From contig NC_087076.1 in the NCBI RefSeq assembly GCF_026151205.1, positions 18,717,919 to 18,781,918 on the forward strand: DNA of 64,000 bases, given 5' to 3'. Of the stretch, positions 1 through 9,413 are shown piece by piece. The stretch is from Bolinopsis microptera. Taxonomy: Eukaryota > Ctenophora > Tentaculata > Lobata > Bolinopsidae. How positions within the stretch are numbered: position 1 is the first letter of the stretch; each line of letters opens with the position of its first letter. The notes beneath the pieces are model-generated. The model saw nothing but the letters and a program-made list of their open reading frames with translations, was not told where the DNA came from and did not search any database. The translations under genes and the position numbers were made by a program.

Positions 1-762
1 ATTTTTGCTTTGACCATACCAAAGATCAATAATTTTACCCTTTCAAAAGGTGGTTAGCCTCTAGGATGTTTTTAATGACCAGGGTTAGATACCATTATAT
101 ATTACCAGATGACACGCGTTCGAGCTTATAGTTATACTTATAGCATATAGGTTATGTTTTCTTAGTTCTAATGGTACACGTAGTATACAGATAGTGATAC
201 TTATTATAGTTCGACACGTACGGAAGTTCGACACTAGATTTGGTTAAAGGATGACGTAATGCTACCTACCTTGTACTATGTATCTAAGGCATGCTTGTAT
301 TGCGTCATATGTAATTGTAACTGCTCTGTGAAAGTTTGGAATTTTTATATACTTTCTACGCCTTGCTACAAGTACAGCCAAATTAAGAAAGTGCCGCGTT
401 ACGAAGAACGTTCCTATGTTCAAAGGGACTGCCCTGTCAGGCCTCAGCACTGTGTAAACACACTATTTAACAGCTGTAATCGTCCGAGTAGTTCGATCTT
501 GTCCTTGATACGGTTTGCTTCGTCTTCCGATTTTAAAGTCTTCCGGTTTTAAAGTCTATGTTCTATGTCAAATACCAATGTAAAACCTTCTCATACAATT
601 AAATTGTTCAATAAGAATTTAACGATCCAAACATTACAAAAATGAAGTATTGAGCCTTTTAACGAACGGAAACACAAGGCAAACAGTACATAAACACTAT
701 ACAACAACATGGCAACAACATGCCAAACTAGGAACGTTCTGCGTGCAACGCTAAATTTATTG

Positions 763-784
763 CGTGTGTGTGTGTGTGTGTGTG
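763..784. repeat. (GT)n microsatellite
   Basis: An uninterrupted GT dinucleotide run of about 11 units. Confidence 0.9.
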
Positions 785-886
785 ATATCTCCCTTTGTCA
801 TTGTGTGTACGCTAGAAATTCTGTTCTTTGATCATATTAGAGTAGTACTAGTATAGACGAGGCCTAGGGTGACGTAATACTAATAA

Positions 887-1010
887 CACTTCACATAGCC
901 ATGTGTCTGCTGCGTGACGCGCTTGTTTCACAAATAGAAATAGAATACCGCCTTCGGCGCTACTGCAAGCGAGAGGGCTCTGGTTAGAGCAATTCAGCAA
1001 TAATAACACC
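887..1010. repeat. Dispersed repeat, copy 1 (second copy at 57266-57345)
   Basis: This copy contains the strings TTCACATAGCCATGTGT, CTGCGTGACGCGCTTGTTT and GCGAGAGGGCTCTGGTTA. The same strings occur in the same order at about 57266-57340. Copy 1 has about 40 extra bases between the second and third strings, so one copy has an internal deletion or the other an insertion. No coding potential is seen. It is probably a fragment of a MITE or SINE family; the copy at 57 kb lies inside an inverted-repeat element. Confidence 0.75.
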
Positions 1011-1477
1011 GCAAAGCCAAAATCTTTGCAAAAAATTGAGAAACTCATTTGTGTCGTCCTTTATAATCATAATCCGCTCCGATCAAGAAAGCATATTCAC
1101 TATTTCACCGCATATTATTGTCGATAACTCACTTTATTAACAGCTCCTAATGATTATGGAAGCACGAAACGTAGAAAAATGTGATCTCCAGAAAAACATT
1201 TTTTAATTTCTGAGTTTTTGGTTTTACTTTTAATACTTGCAATTGAGTAGTTAGTGATCTAAGTGATTCCTGACATTGTTATTTTTTTCAGGCAGAGTTT
1301 CATATTTCCGTTTCTACACGTTTCATTGATTGCTGAATTTTCGCTTTGATTTTTTAAAGAGATGGATAATTTTAGGGCAAGAAAACAAACAGACCATCAG
1401 AGCTGTGAGTGTGAACATCTTAGTTTTCAATTCCTTAAAAGTCTAATAAAGTTCATAATCTGGAGCCAAGTTGGATA

Positions 1478-1500
1478 TACAGGGTGTTTCGAGACTCGTG
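1478..1500. repeat. Possible isolated terminus of a Tc1/mariner-like MITE
   Basis: TACAGGGTGTTTC here matches the terminal inverted repeat of the palindromic MITE at 63770-63987. No partner end was found nearby. It may be a decayed or truncated end lying just upstream of the sulfatase gene. Confidence 0.35.
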
Positions 1501-1685
1501 TCCAAATTGAAAATTTTAATTTTTAATTTTATGAAGGAGCAAAATTAGATGCAATCGGTTTTAAAATGCTGGTTATACCTTACATTTCAGTTATCTCTCA
1601 CAAATTCGTTTCAAAACTCATCTTTTCGCAAATTTGTATCCTTTCGAAATTTTTTTTATTTAAGTTTTACCTAAAACTTAAATTG

Positions 1686-3323
1686 ATGATCAAGTTCCCT
1701 GCAACGTTGCTTTTGTTATTAGCGAGTGGGTTCCTGGCTATATCTCGTAGTTCCACACCAAAACAACCCAATATTGTGTTTATCGTGGCTGATGACATGG
1801 GATATCAGGATGTAGGATTCAGAGGATCAAACATTCGTACTCCTAATATAGACAGACTGGCTAGGGAGGGTGTGATTCTTGAGAACCACTACGTCATGGC
1901 AGTTTGTGCTCCAGCTCGGGCAACTCTGATGACGGGGCGGTACCCTATCAGAACTGGGTTCTGGCAGGGTAACCTCCATCCAACACAAGAATTCGGGCTG
2001 GGTCTAGACGAGACTCTACTGCCCGAGATGTTGAAGAGAAACGGGTATGCTACTCACGGTGTAGGTAAGTGGCACTGTGGTACTTACACTTGGGACCATA
2101 CCCCAGCCAAGAGAGGCTTTGATACGTACTTTGGTTTGTTTTTGGGAATTCAGGACTATTACACGCACCATAGGGGTTCATGGTTAGATTTCAGAGAAGA
2201 TTATCATGATGCAGATAGTGAATTTGTGGACGATATTAGAGACGATTTGGATGGACATTACAACACTTATCTATTTACAGACAGATCACTAGAATTGATT
2301 TCGAACCATGACAAAAGTCAGCCCTTGTTTTTATATTTAGCCTACACAGCGCCCCATACACCGTACCAAGCTCCATTGGAAGATATTGAAAAATATTATA
2401 ACTCAGATTCAATTCAAGACTCCAGAAAAATATATGCGACTATGATCTCTATCATGGATGACGGGATTGGTAAGATAGCTGATGCCCTGAAAGACCGAGA
2501 TATGATGGACAACACCATCATAGTGTTCACATCTGATAACGGAGCTAGGCGTATGAGTCAGGGCAGTAATTTTCCTTTAAGAGGAGATAAGGGAACATTT
2601 CTAGAAGGAGGAGTAAGGTCACTTGCATTTGTTAACAGTCCTCTTATACAAAAGACTGGATATATAAACACCAATCTTCATCATTTCTCTGATTGGTATG
2701 CAACATTCCAGAACCTAGCCGGTGACAATCCCAAAAAACACGTCAAAACCCAATTACCTATCGACGGTGTGGACATCTGGAGTTCAATAGATAACGACTT
2801 GCCCTGCAGGGAGGAAGTTCTATTAGAATTTAGAGATTCCTCTAAGTATTTAAATGCAGTTTCTGACGTTCCGAAAACAGATTTATGTGACAATGAAAAT
2901 TGTTTCGATTTATCAGGAGTTCTCAAGTTTAAAGATGGGGAATTAACGTTTAACGCACAAGATTTCTTAGCCTTGCGATGGAAAAATTGGAAGATTCTCG
3001 CGGGGTCCACATTCGAGTTGCGAGGTTGGACCACAAAAAACAATGGAGATGGGTACATAGGAATATCCGACGGAAGTGGGGACAAAATTGATAGAAGTCA
3101 TGTATCTGGAACACTTCTATTTGATCTATCTTCTGATGTTAGCGAGGAGAGGAATGTTGCCGGTCAGTATCCTGATATTGTGTTGAAACTCCTTGCGAAG
3201 AGACAGGGTTATCTCGCTAAAGTGGTACCCTTACAACGAAGACAGTTGAGAGATGACATTGTGATGGACGATGGAGTGTGGAGACCGTGGGCCAAAGATG
3301 AACACGAACTACAGAGGCGTTAG
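1686..3323 (+). CDS. Arylsulfatase B-like secreted/lysosomal sulfatase (single exon)
   Basis: The product is predicted to hydrolyse sulfate esters, in arylsulfatase B-type enzymes typically N-acetylgalactosamine-4-sulfate of glycosaminoglycans, in the lysosome or outside the cell. The frame is open from an ATG at 1566, but I choose the ATG at 1686. It begins a normal signal peptide (a basic start, then a run of Leu, residues 1-20) and gives 545 aa, close to the ~530 aa usual for ARSB. Visible motifs are the metal-binding Asp pair D36-D37 in VADDMG, the sulfatase active-site signature CAPAR at 74-78 followed by TGRYPIRTG, GVGKWH at 125-130 and SDNG at 283-286. C74 is the residue normally converted to formylglycine. 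The core is CxPxR with Ala in both variable positions, where human ARSB-type enzymes have CTPSR. There are no introns. Arylsulfatase I/J-like identity is possible. Confidence 0.88.
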   Translation: MIKFPATLLLLLASGFLAISRSSTPKQPNIVFIVADDMGYQDVGFRGSNIRTPNIDRLAREGVILENHYVMAVCAPARATLMTGRYPIRTGFWQGNLHPTQEFGLGLDETLLPEMLKRNGYATHGVGKWHCGTYTWDHTPAKRGFDTYFGLFLGIQDYYTHHRGSWLDFREDYHDADSEFVDDIRDDLDGHYNTYLFTDRSLELISNHDKSQPLFLYLAYTAPHTPYQAPLEDIEKYYNSDSIQDSRKIYATMISIMDDGIGKIADALKDRDMMDNTIIVFTSDNGARRMSQGSNFPLRGDKGTFLEGGVRSLAFVNSPLIQKTGYINTNLHHFSDWYATFQNLAGDNPKKHVKTQLPIDGVDIWSSIDNDLPCREEVLLEFRDSSKYLNAVSDVPKTDLCDNENCFDLSGVLKFKDGELTFNAQDFLALRWKNWKILAGSTFELRGWTTKNNGDGYIGISDGSGDKIDRSHVSGTLLFDLSSDVSEERNVAGQYPDIVLKLLAKRQGYLAKVVPLQRRQLRDDIVMDDGVWRPWAKDEHELQRR

Positions 3324-3848
3324 TTGATGTGCTCTTTTTACTTTTATTTCATTTTAGTAAAGAACACAAAATACTTAAATATATCACCAGATTAATAATT
3401 GATCTGGTTGCGTGGTGGTGATTAGTGGTGAGTAGTGGTGAGTAGTGGTGAGTTATAACGACACTTATTGTCGTTATAACTCACCGCCAACTATCAAAAT
3501 TTGATAGAATTCACAGCGAAAAAGATCAGTCCTTATTTCGAGATCCTAACAACATACCGTAGAAGGCTACAAGGCAAAACATATGTAAATAGCTGTAACA
3601 CTGTGTCATACAAATATAAGCATATATTCATTGTGAATACTGACCAAAAACACTACCACAGTGTCGCACAAGTATTTATATACTTCTGAACGGTATATAT
3701 ATAATACAGTTGTATATAACTGATAAGTTATCTGTTAAGTATTTCTTAAAAACAGGCAAGGACGAGCAACATCTAATATATGCACATTATATAAGATTAA
3801 GAAGATAAAGATAAAGTTAATTACCTGCCATAACTTACATATCCGCAG
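3324..3848. other. Spacer after the sulfatase gene, with short tandem repeats and a hairpin
   Basis: This is the 3' flank of the sulfatase gene. Three to four copies of a 10-bp GTGGTGAGTA-like unit (3410-3450) run into a strong hairpin listed separately. No AATAAA is seen close to the stop. Nothing protein-coding is supported. Confidence 0.5.
3447..3485. repeat. Perfect 17-bp stem, 5-nt loop hairpin
   Basis: GGTGAGTTATAACGACA, a CTTAT loop, then the exact reverse complement. It lies about 125 bp past the sulfatase stop codon and directly follows a run of GTGGTGAGTA units. It could be the core of a tiny palindromic MITE or a structured 3' UTR element. The sequence alone does not decide between these. 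Confidence 0.7.
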
Positions 3849-4067
3849 CGCCGACCTGTGCTCCACTAACGGGCAATGTCAGCAGCATGGTTCCCGATCT
3901 AGTGAGTTACGCTACAGAAGATCGAGTCACACTAACGTGTGTAAATAATTATATAATTTCCTGGGCAGCATCTGAATCTGATAACAGTGCAACTATTAAA
4001 TGTGGAGGCACTGGTTGGGTTTCTGAGCCACTACTGGAGAATTTTAGCGGAGCTGTTGGATGTGTTG
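3849..4067 (+). CDS. Sushi/CCP-domain exon (partial gene)
   Basis: An acceptor ending CCGCAG precedes the exon and a GTGAGTG donor follows it at 4068. The 219 nt are phase 1-1, as is usual for shuffled sushi modules. The translation has the four-Cys CCP pattern: CAP near the start, LTC, IKC, then a Trp in GTGW and a final GCV. Sushi modules occur in extracellular adhesion and complement-type proteins. No upstream exon or start codon could be found between the sulfatase stop and this exon. The gene is therefore incomplete, either starting farther upstream or surviving only as a remnant. Confidence 0.7.
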
Positions 4068-4321
4068 GTGAGTGTTTTTTTACTTGGTTTAATAGATAGG
4101 TGAGTGTTTTCTTACTTGGTTTAATAGATAGGTGAGTGTTTTCTTACTTGGTTTAATAGATAGGTGAGTGTTTTTTACTCGGTTTAACAGATAGGCGAGT
4201 GTTTTTTACTTGGTTTGATAGATAGGTGAGTGTTTTTTACTCGGTTTAACAGATAGGTGAGTGTTTTTTACTTGGTTTGATAGATAGGTGAGTGTTTTCT
4301 TACTTGGTTTAATAGATAGGT
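4067..4321 (+). repeat. Tandem repeat of ~31-33 bp, each unit starting with a 5' splice-site-like GGTGAGTG
   Basis: About eight units, plus a degraded ninth near 4333-4362. Each reads GGTGAGTG, a T-rich stretch, ACTTGGTTTAATAGATA (variants CTCGGTTTAACAGATA and GGTTTGATAGATA). The first unit begins at the exon end, so the true donor site of the sushi exon is the founder of the array. One unit has GGCGAGTG, which would weaken it as a donor. The array lies at the start of the intron between the two sushi exons. Confidence 0.85.
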
Positions 4322-4548
4322 CATACTCATTGGTGAGTGCTTTCTTGCTTGGTCTAATAGCCTGCAGATCTTTTGTAGCGTAACTCAGGGTGTTTTGTAG
4401 CTTAATTTATTAGATATGCGTATTTCTAGCTCAGTTTACAGTTTATTAGATTAAGATAGATGAGTGTTTATCAGGGAGTTTTTAAGAGGTACAATAAACA
4501 GTTCACAACGATATTTGATTTTTGATTATGATATTTTACTTTCCTCAG

Positions 4549-4842
4549 AATGTAATATAGAAGTGGAATGTACGGAAGGAACATGCTCAGGCGGAGAATG
4601 TGTCTGTATTGATGGTCATGAGAAGTCTACAGATTATCCAAGCCTGTGTACTCTAATTAAGTGTCCTATACTTGCCCTTACCAATACAGCTGCTGATGTC
4701 ACAGGACCTTATAGCCCAGACACGATAGTCACTGTCACGTGTAATGAAGGATATCATGTTGCAGGAACAGATAGTGAAACTGAACAGACATTGAATTGTA
4801 ATTTAGGAGGAGCTTACGATGTGAACCTTAAACCTTGTGTCG
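4549..4842 (+). CDS. EGF-like plus sushi/CCP exon (partial gene)
   Basis: The acceptor is CTTTCCTCAG and the donor GGTAAGTA begins at 4843. The 294 nt are phase 1-1 and in frame with the preceding sushi exon. Residues ~2-34 have six Cys in an EGF-like arrangement (ECNIEVEC..CSGGECVC..C). The rest is a sushi module (IKCP, VTC, LNC, KPC). The two exons encode an extracellular mosaic fragment. No further exons are recognised downstream before the LINE cluster at 9 kb, so the gene is incomplete or decayed. Confidence 0.7.
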
Positions 4843-5974
4843 GTAAGTAAATACTACATAGTGAAATTTTAAAAATAAAAAGAGCCAGTTTACCTTATCA
4901 GCTCCAAGTTCTCGGTTTATGTCTTATAGAGTCAGAAATGAAACAGTTTGAGTTAGGGCCGCAGAAACAGAATATTGGTTTTGTTCTCCCCTAAATTTAG
5001 CCTGACACTTTAATTGTCTTCGTTACCTAGCTTGCTAGTCTATTGCTCGCTTCTCTCACGTAGAGAAGCTTGAAGGAAGCTTGAAAAGAGCGCCGCGCAC
5101 ATATAATAATAGCACCTAGGGACTGGCGTGCCAGTTAACTGTTTAATTGATCGCGGACCAAAAAGTCATGAAACATATTTAGTTTTCAGTGGGATTATGT
5201 TTGGATGGGATTGCGTCCTGGTGGAATTATTATTTCTGGGTGGAATTAAATCTTTCCGTACGACATTTAATTCGCGTCCTAGAATTGATTTAAGTGCAAA
5301 ATACTATTATTAGTGACCCCATTTTATTTATAATTATAACGCGGTTCCATTGTACAAGTACATACAAGTACAACGCGTCAACGCGGTTATTTAAAATGTT
5401 CATCCAAAAACTGCGTTATAGAATTATTAGGGGACTACTGTATTCTGTAAGGTACTCCTAAGGCCAAACTTAATATGCAATACCATCAATATAATATAGT
5501 TATACAACCATAAAATCATAAATTAATCGTGCCGTTATTTTTCCTGGTTAAGGGCCATCTCTTTATTTAATTTTTACTAAATTTACTTCCCCTATCAGAA
5601 AAAGATGAGATTGAACGCAGAGACAACCACAACTACTCTCGTGGAGTAGCCCATGAATGCTCGAGCATTGTTGCAATTGCATTGTCGTTGGCCTCCTGGT
5701 TGATTTAGACACAAACAACTTAAAACTAATTATTGTGGATTGAATCAAATTAATGGTTGCACATTTAATTAAAGGTTGCTACTTGCTTTCAATGCGCAAA
5801 GAAATCTTAGGCGACCAGTCTACTTTATATTATGCGTTAAGTCGCTTGGGCGCTTGGCCTAACTGGACTGAGTGGCCTGGACGGATGACCCGTACGGATT
5901 ACTTATGGGATTACACAGGGTTGGAATTAAATTATAGGTCCACTATCGTGAATTAACCGTCATACTCATTGAGT

Positions 5975-6126
5975 CATAATTGTTTACAGAATTGCCGAGA
6001 ATTGGGAAGGTAAATAAATTGTAAATGATTAAAAACATTCTCAGCTTTGTTTGAAACCGTCACAATTGTTTACAGAATTGGGTAAGTCAAATAAATTATT
6101 AAAAACATTCTCAGCTTTATTTGAAA
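5975..6126. repeat. Direct duplication of ~70-85 bp
   Basis: Unit 1 (5975-6060) and unit 2 (6061-6126) share AATTGTTTACAGAATTG, then AAATAAATT, then ATTAAAAACATTCTCAGCTT. Unit 2 has lost about 20 bp in the middle. Confidence 0.8.
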
Positions 6127-6642
6127 TCAGGGCCAGGGTTCCGGTTAGCATTAAACCTTAATTATGAATAATTCGCGAGGTTCTCAGTCCCACCAAATTG
6201 ATAGTAAAATTGTTTAAGTTTCGTGCATTTGCATTACCATTACGTTGACGCATATCTTCGGTGAAGCTATTTCGTACAGTTTGGCACTTTTTTTTTTCAG
6301 TTCGGGAAAAATTCGCTTCATAAATTTTCGAAAATCTAATTCCAAAGAATCTTTTAATTTGAAATGTGAGGTGTTTTGATAAATGATACAAATTGTATTA
6401 ATATGCGCGGCTTTTATTGTCATGCCGTCATGGGTACGGTAAGCGTACATAAAATTAAAATAATTGTTTATTTGTTTATTTTCTCCTAATTTGATTGCAT
6501 GCATGAATTGTGAATGCATTTCAGCATCTATGTAATCACAAAATTGTTCAATATTTAGTGTTGTACAAAACAACAAATTTTTTCAATTAAATTGAAATAA
6601 TAATGCTAATCAAAGTGAATACTCAAAATAAAATTCTTTTCT

Positions 6643-6742
6643 TAACGGGTGATACTCGTAAAACATAAAATATCTGTTCCATATATTAGACCGTCGACGA
6701 GTCCAACTCGGTGCGCGTCCTGGTAGGTTGTAAACCTACAAA
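6643..6742. repeat. Dispersed repeat with a GTAGGTTTACAACCTAC-type palindrome
   Basis: TAACGGGTGATACTC, later TGTTCCATA, and TAGGTTGTAAACCTACA recur in the same order at 40322-40372, where the middle is shorter. The last string forms a short perfect hairpin. At 40 kb this repeat is joined to a copy of the telomere-like MITE family; here it lies about 300 bp from another copy of it. Confidence 0.7.
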
Positions 6743-7033
6743 TTAATAAAGATAGTTAGCAGTGCGCGGCGCAACTCTTTGTTAGTTTCGAACTTTTTAC
6801 GGAATTTGGGAATAATGAAAATCGAGCGCTAAATCAACATATGTTATATTTTACCTTTATTTGATGCATCCGGTGATAACGCCCCAAGCTGTAATATTCT
6901 CGACATTATTTTCTGTTGTTTTCTTGATAAACACAATTTCTTTGGTGTTTTCACGTCCCTTTACGTTCTGTACGGCTTTGCATACGACGCGATATTTCAA
7001 AAACTCCGGGTTGGTCAAAGTTTGTCAAACCAT

Positions 7034-7480
7034 GTCCAACGTCAACAGTCACATCAAGGGGTCATACCCGCTCCTACTAAATCGCTCGCCCAAATTTTAA
7101 GAAAATTCTTGTATAAAGGCCCTTAGCTTTGGGTATGAAATTGATCTGAATCGGTGTATTTTTGGACGCTGATTCCGAATCACCCTCCATGACGTAGGGT
7201 AAAAATGCTTCCCTGGAGAGTTATGGGCAAAAAACTGTTTTGGTCACGTGACAGGCTAGTAAAACATGAATTTGATTGTTTAGGGTTCGGGTTACGGTTA
7301 GGGTTGTGGTAAGGGTTATGGATAGCTTCGGGGTTATGGTTAGGGTTAAGGTTGTGATTAGGGTTTATGTAAAGCCGTTTTGTACGGCTGCAAAACCATT
7401 AAAACCAAAGTCACGTGAAATTTTTGGGCGAGCGAATTAGTAAGAGCCGGTCATACCCCCTGACATGTGACTGTTGTTGT
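7034..7480. mobile_element. MITE with telomere-like interior (copy A)
   Basis: The inverted ends are related: CAACAGTCACAT, then after ~25 bp ACTAAATCGCTCGCCCAAA on the left, and the same order in reverse complement on the right (TTTGGGCGAGCGAATTAGTA, ATGTGACTGTTG). The interior has about a dozen degenerate TTAGGGT/GGGTTA units (7280-7370). Copy B lies inverted at 40703-41063, part of a relative at 40100-40400, and a short fragment at 57845-57935. All share GGACGCTGATTC(C/A)GAATCA. No ORF is present, so it is non-autonomous. Exact termini and target duplication are uncertain. Confidence 0.75.
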
Positions 7481-9135
7481 TGTATCTGTTATATACATTA
7501 TGGGTATTGTTTTATATAGGGTCATTGCTATATTATGTGTATATTGTTTGAATAACTTTATAACTTTATTGTTTTCAAATAACCCTTGGGTTATTGGAAA
7601 CATAATCATTAAGTAAAGTCCTCCCGCTCAGCTCAGTGATTACACACAACAACAACAAAAAGTAGACGTCAAATAAATTTCCTTGTCTCAGTGAATTTTT
7701 CACACTCGCTTCCTTTAATAAAACAAAAGTTAAATTTATTACCAATTATTCAATCAATACATATCATAAATTCTAATATTGGAAACACAATGCAGAATGG
7801 ATGTCTTAAACTATAATTTTGTTGTCACTAATAATCTATTTACTTTCAAAGTTGAAATTTAGTTAAGTATGAAATGCCACCACATCATAGTTAGGGTAAA
7901 ATATAATTCTTAAAAGTTTTAAAATTGAGAAGATTGCTCTATGACTTAAAATTTAAAATTTAGCAAAAGATATCTAATTTTTAAATAGTTGGTTACAGTT
8001 TATGACAGTACTGGCATGATCAATTTTATTGTGGCTGGTAAAAGGACCCAGTTGCCTGTAAGGGCTTTACCGAACCCCTGGGGACCACAATGTGATAGGA
8101 TCAGGCCAGATGTTTCTATGTAGAGCAATTTATTTATTTCGGAGCTATGGTTACGTGGTATAGCTGGTGGTCATGTTTAAAGGTCAGTTTATCTTTGTGT
8201 GCTAATTATCCATCCAGATGCTTAGTGATGTGAGTAAATCATGCCCTTCTACAATATATAACGTTTAACTATAAATTTGTTTTTACCACAGAAACTGTGG
8301 CACTAAGGTCAAGAATTAAAAATTTGTACTCTCATTGATAGTTAAAGCGTTTTTTTCCCCAGCACTACTACACAACAAAAACCTGTCGGCCCACCGAGGA
8401 AACACAGTCGCAGAACAAGGAACCCAATTGTGCTCCTCTATTCTGCGATCGTGTGTATTTACTATAAACTAGCTAAATGCAGTTAGTAAAATTTTCTGGA
8501 ATCATTAAAGTCGTTTGATTAGTTTATGTGTCAAAGTAATGTCCATGATAATCATATATTTGGATCCCCGGTGGGCAAACACTCGTCCCAAAGGCTAAGG
8601 CAAACCTTTCAATGTTTCACCATACGAAGTAAGGAGATTTGAACACATACTCAGCCTACAACTCCACCCATGGGACGAGACGTCGTGAGCCTCAAAATAT
8701 ATAGCATATACCCAGTCAGCAAACACTATACACAACATACATACGATTACAAACAATGTATAATGCCATTACTTCATTTAAAAGAAAATATATCTGCTAT
8801 CTAATTTTTTTTTTAAATTGAAGAATAAACCTGAAGAGAGGAGAAGGAGAGAGGGGTTTGGGAGAGGTAGAGTAGGAAAACAACAGGATCCTGTGCCGCA
8901 GGATTTTAAAATTTGTTGTATGATGATTCGTTTTGTGTCGTCTCTTAGATTAATATAGGTCTGATACCCTTGTCATGGTTTTTTGCAATAACACCGTGGT
9001 TTACTCATATGATTATGTTTACTAAATCAAACTATTTCAATGATAATTCATTTGCATCAAAGTTGTAACTGCACCAAAGTTGTCGGTCATATTTAGATAA
9101 TAGTTCTAACAAAGCTTTCTTAAGATTATTCTTGA
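7481..9135. other. Intergenic stretch without recognised genes
   Basis: AT-rich, no supported coding exon. A segment at 7512-7575 (AGGGTCATTGCTATATTATG...) is related to 58284-58340. A T-loop-like GATTTGAAC near 8638 was considered as a tRNA or SINE internal promoter but has no cloverleaf partner. Confidence 0.45.
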
Positions 9136-9413
9136 ATATAATAAATAATAATAATAAAATTTGGTAGCTTAAACACAAACTCTAAGCCCAGTGGATAAAC
9201 CACAAAACTTATGCTCTATTGTGTGAAACAAAGATACTAGATCAAGATAACTATCAAGGAGTGTATGCATAGGACATAAAAAGTTTTGGAACGAAGATGA
9301 CATGCTTGTGAAGCGAGCTAACAGTCTAATTGCTAATAAGTTCAAAAAGATCATGACATTAGGTTGCATCCTAAACAGTTTAAGCAAATAACATAAAGTT
9401 ATTATATTGTCAA

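Larger units (their letters stand above)
1..1477. other. Intergenic stretch upstream of the sulfatase gene
   Basis: No protein-coding exon is supported here. The short open frames between 259 and 1048 have no recognisable domain and no splice context. The stretch holds a GT dinucleotide run and one copy of a dispersed repeat, listed separately. The rest is unremarkable AT-rich sequence that may include the promoter or 5' UTR of the sulfatase gene. No TATA box or initiator could be assigned with confidence. Confidence 0.5.
4843..7033. other. Intergenic repeat-rich stretch
   Basis: No supported gene. A 120-codon frame at 6214-6576 on the minus strand has no recognisable domain and no splice or promoter support, so I do not call it. 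The stretch contains a direct tandem duplication and a dispersed repeat, listed separately. Confidence 0.5.

Noticed and set aside
6214-6576. 120-codon minus-strand ORF
   Set aside because: No recognisable domain, low-complexity AT-driven codons, no splice or promoter context. A frame of this length is expected by chance in AT-rich DNA this long.
6680-6740. Possible hammerhead ribozyme (GACGAGTCC...CTCGG)
   Set aside because: The GAAA core and a proper stem III are missing; only short incidental pairing is present.
8560-8700. Possible tRNA or tRNA-derived SINE (GATTTGAAC B-box-like string)
   Set aside because: No A box at the right distance and no cloverleaf could be drawn.
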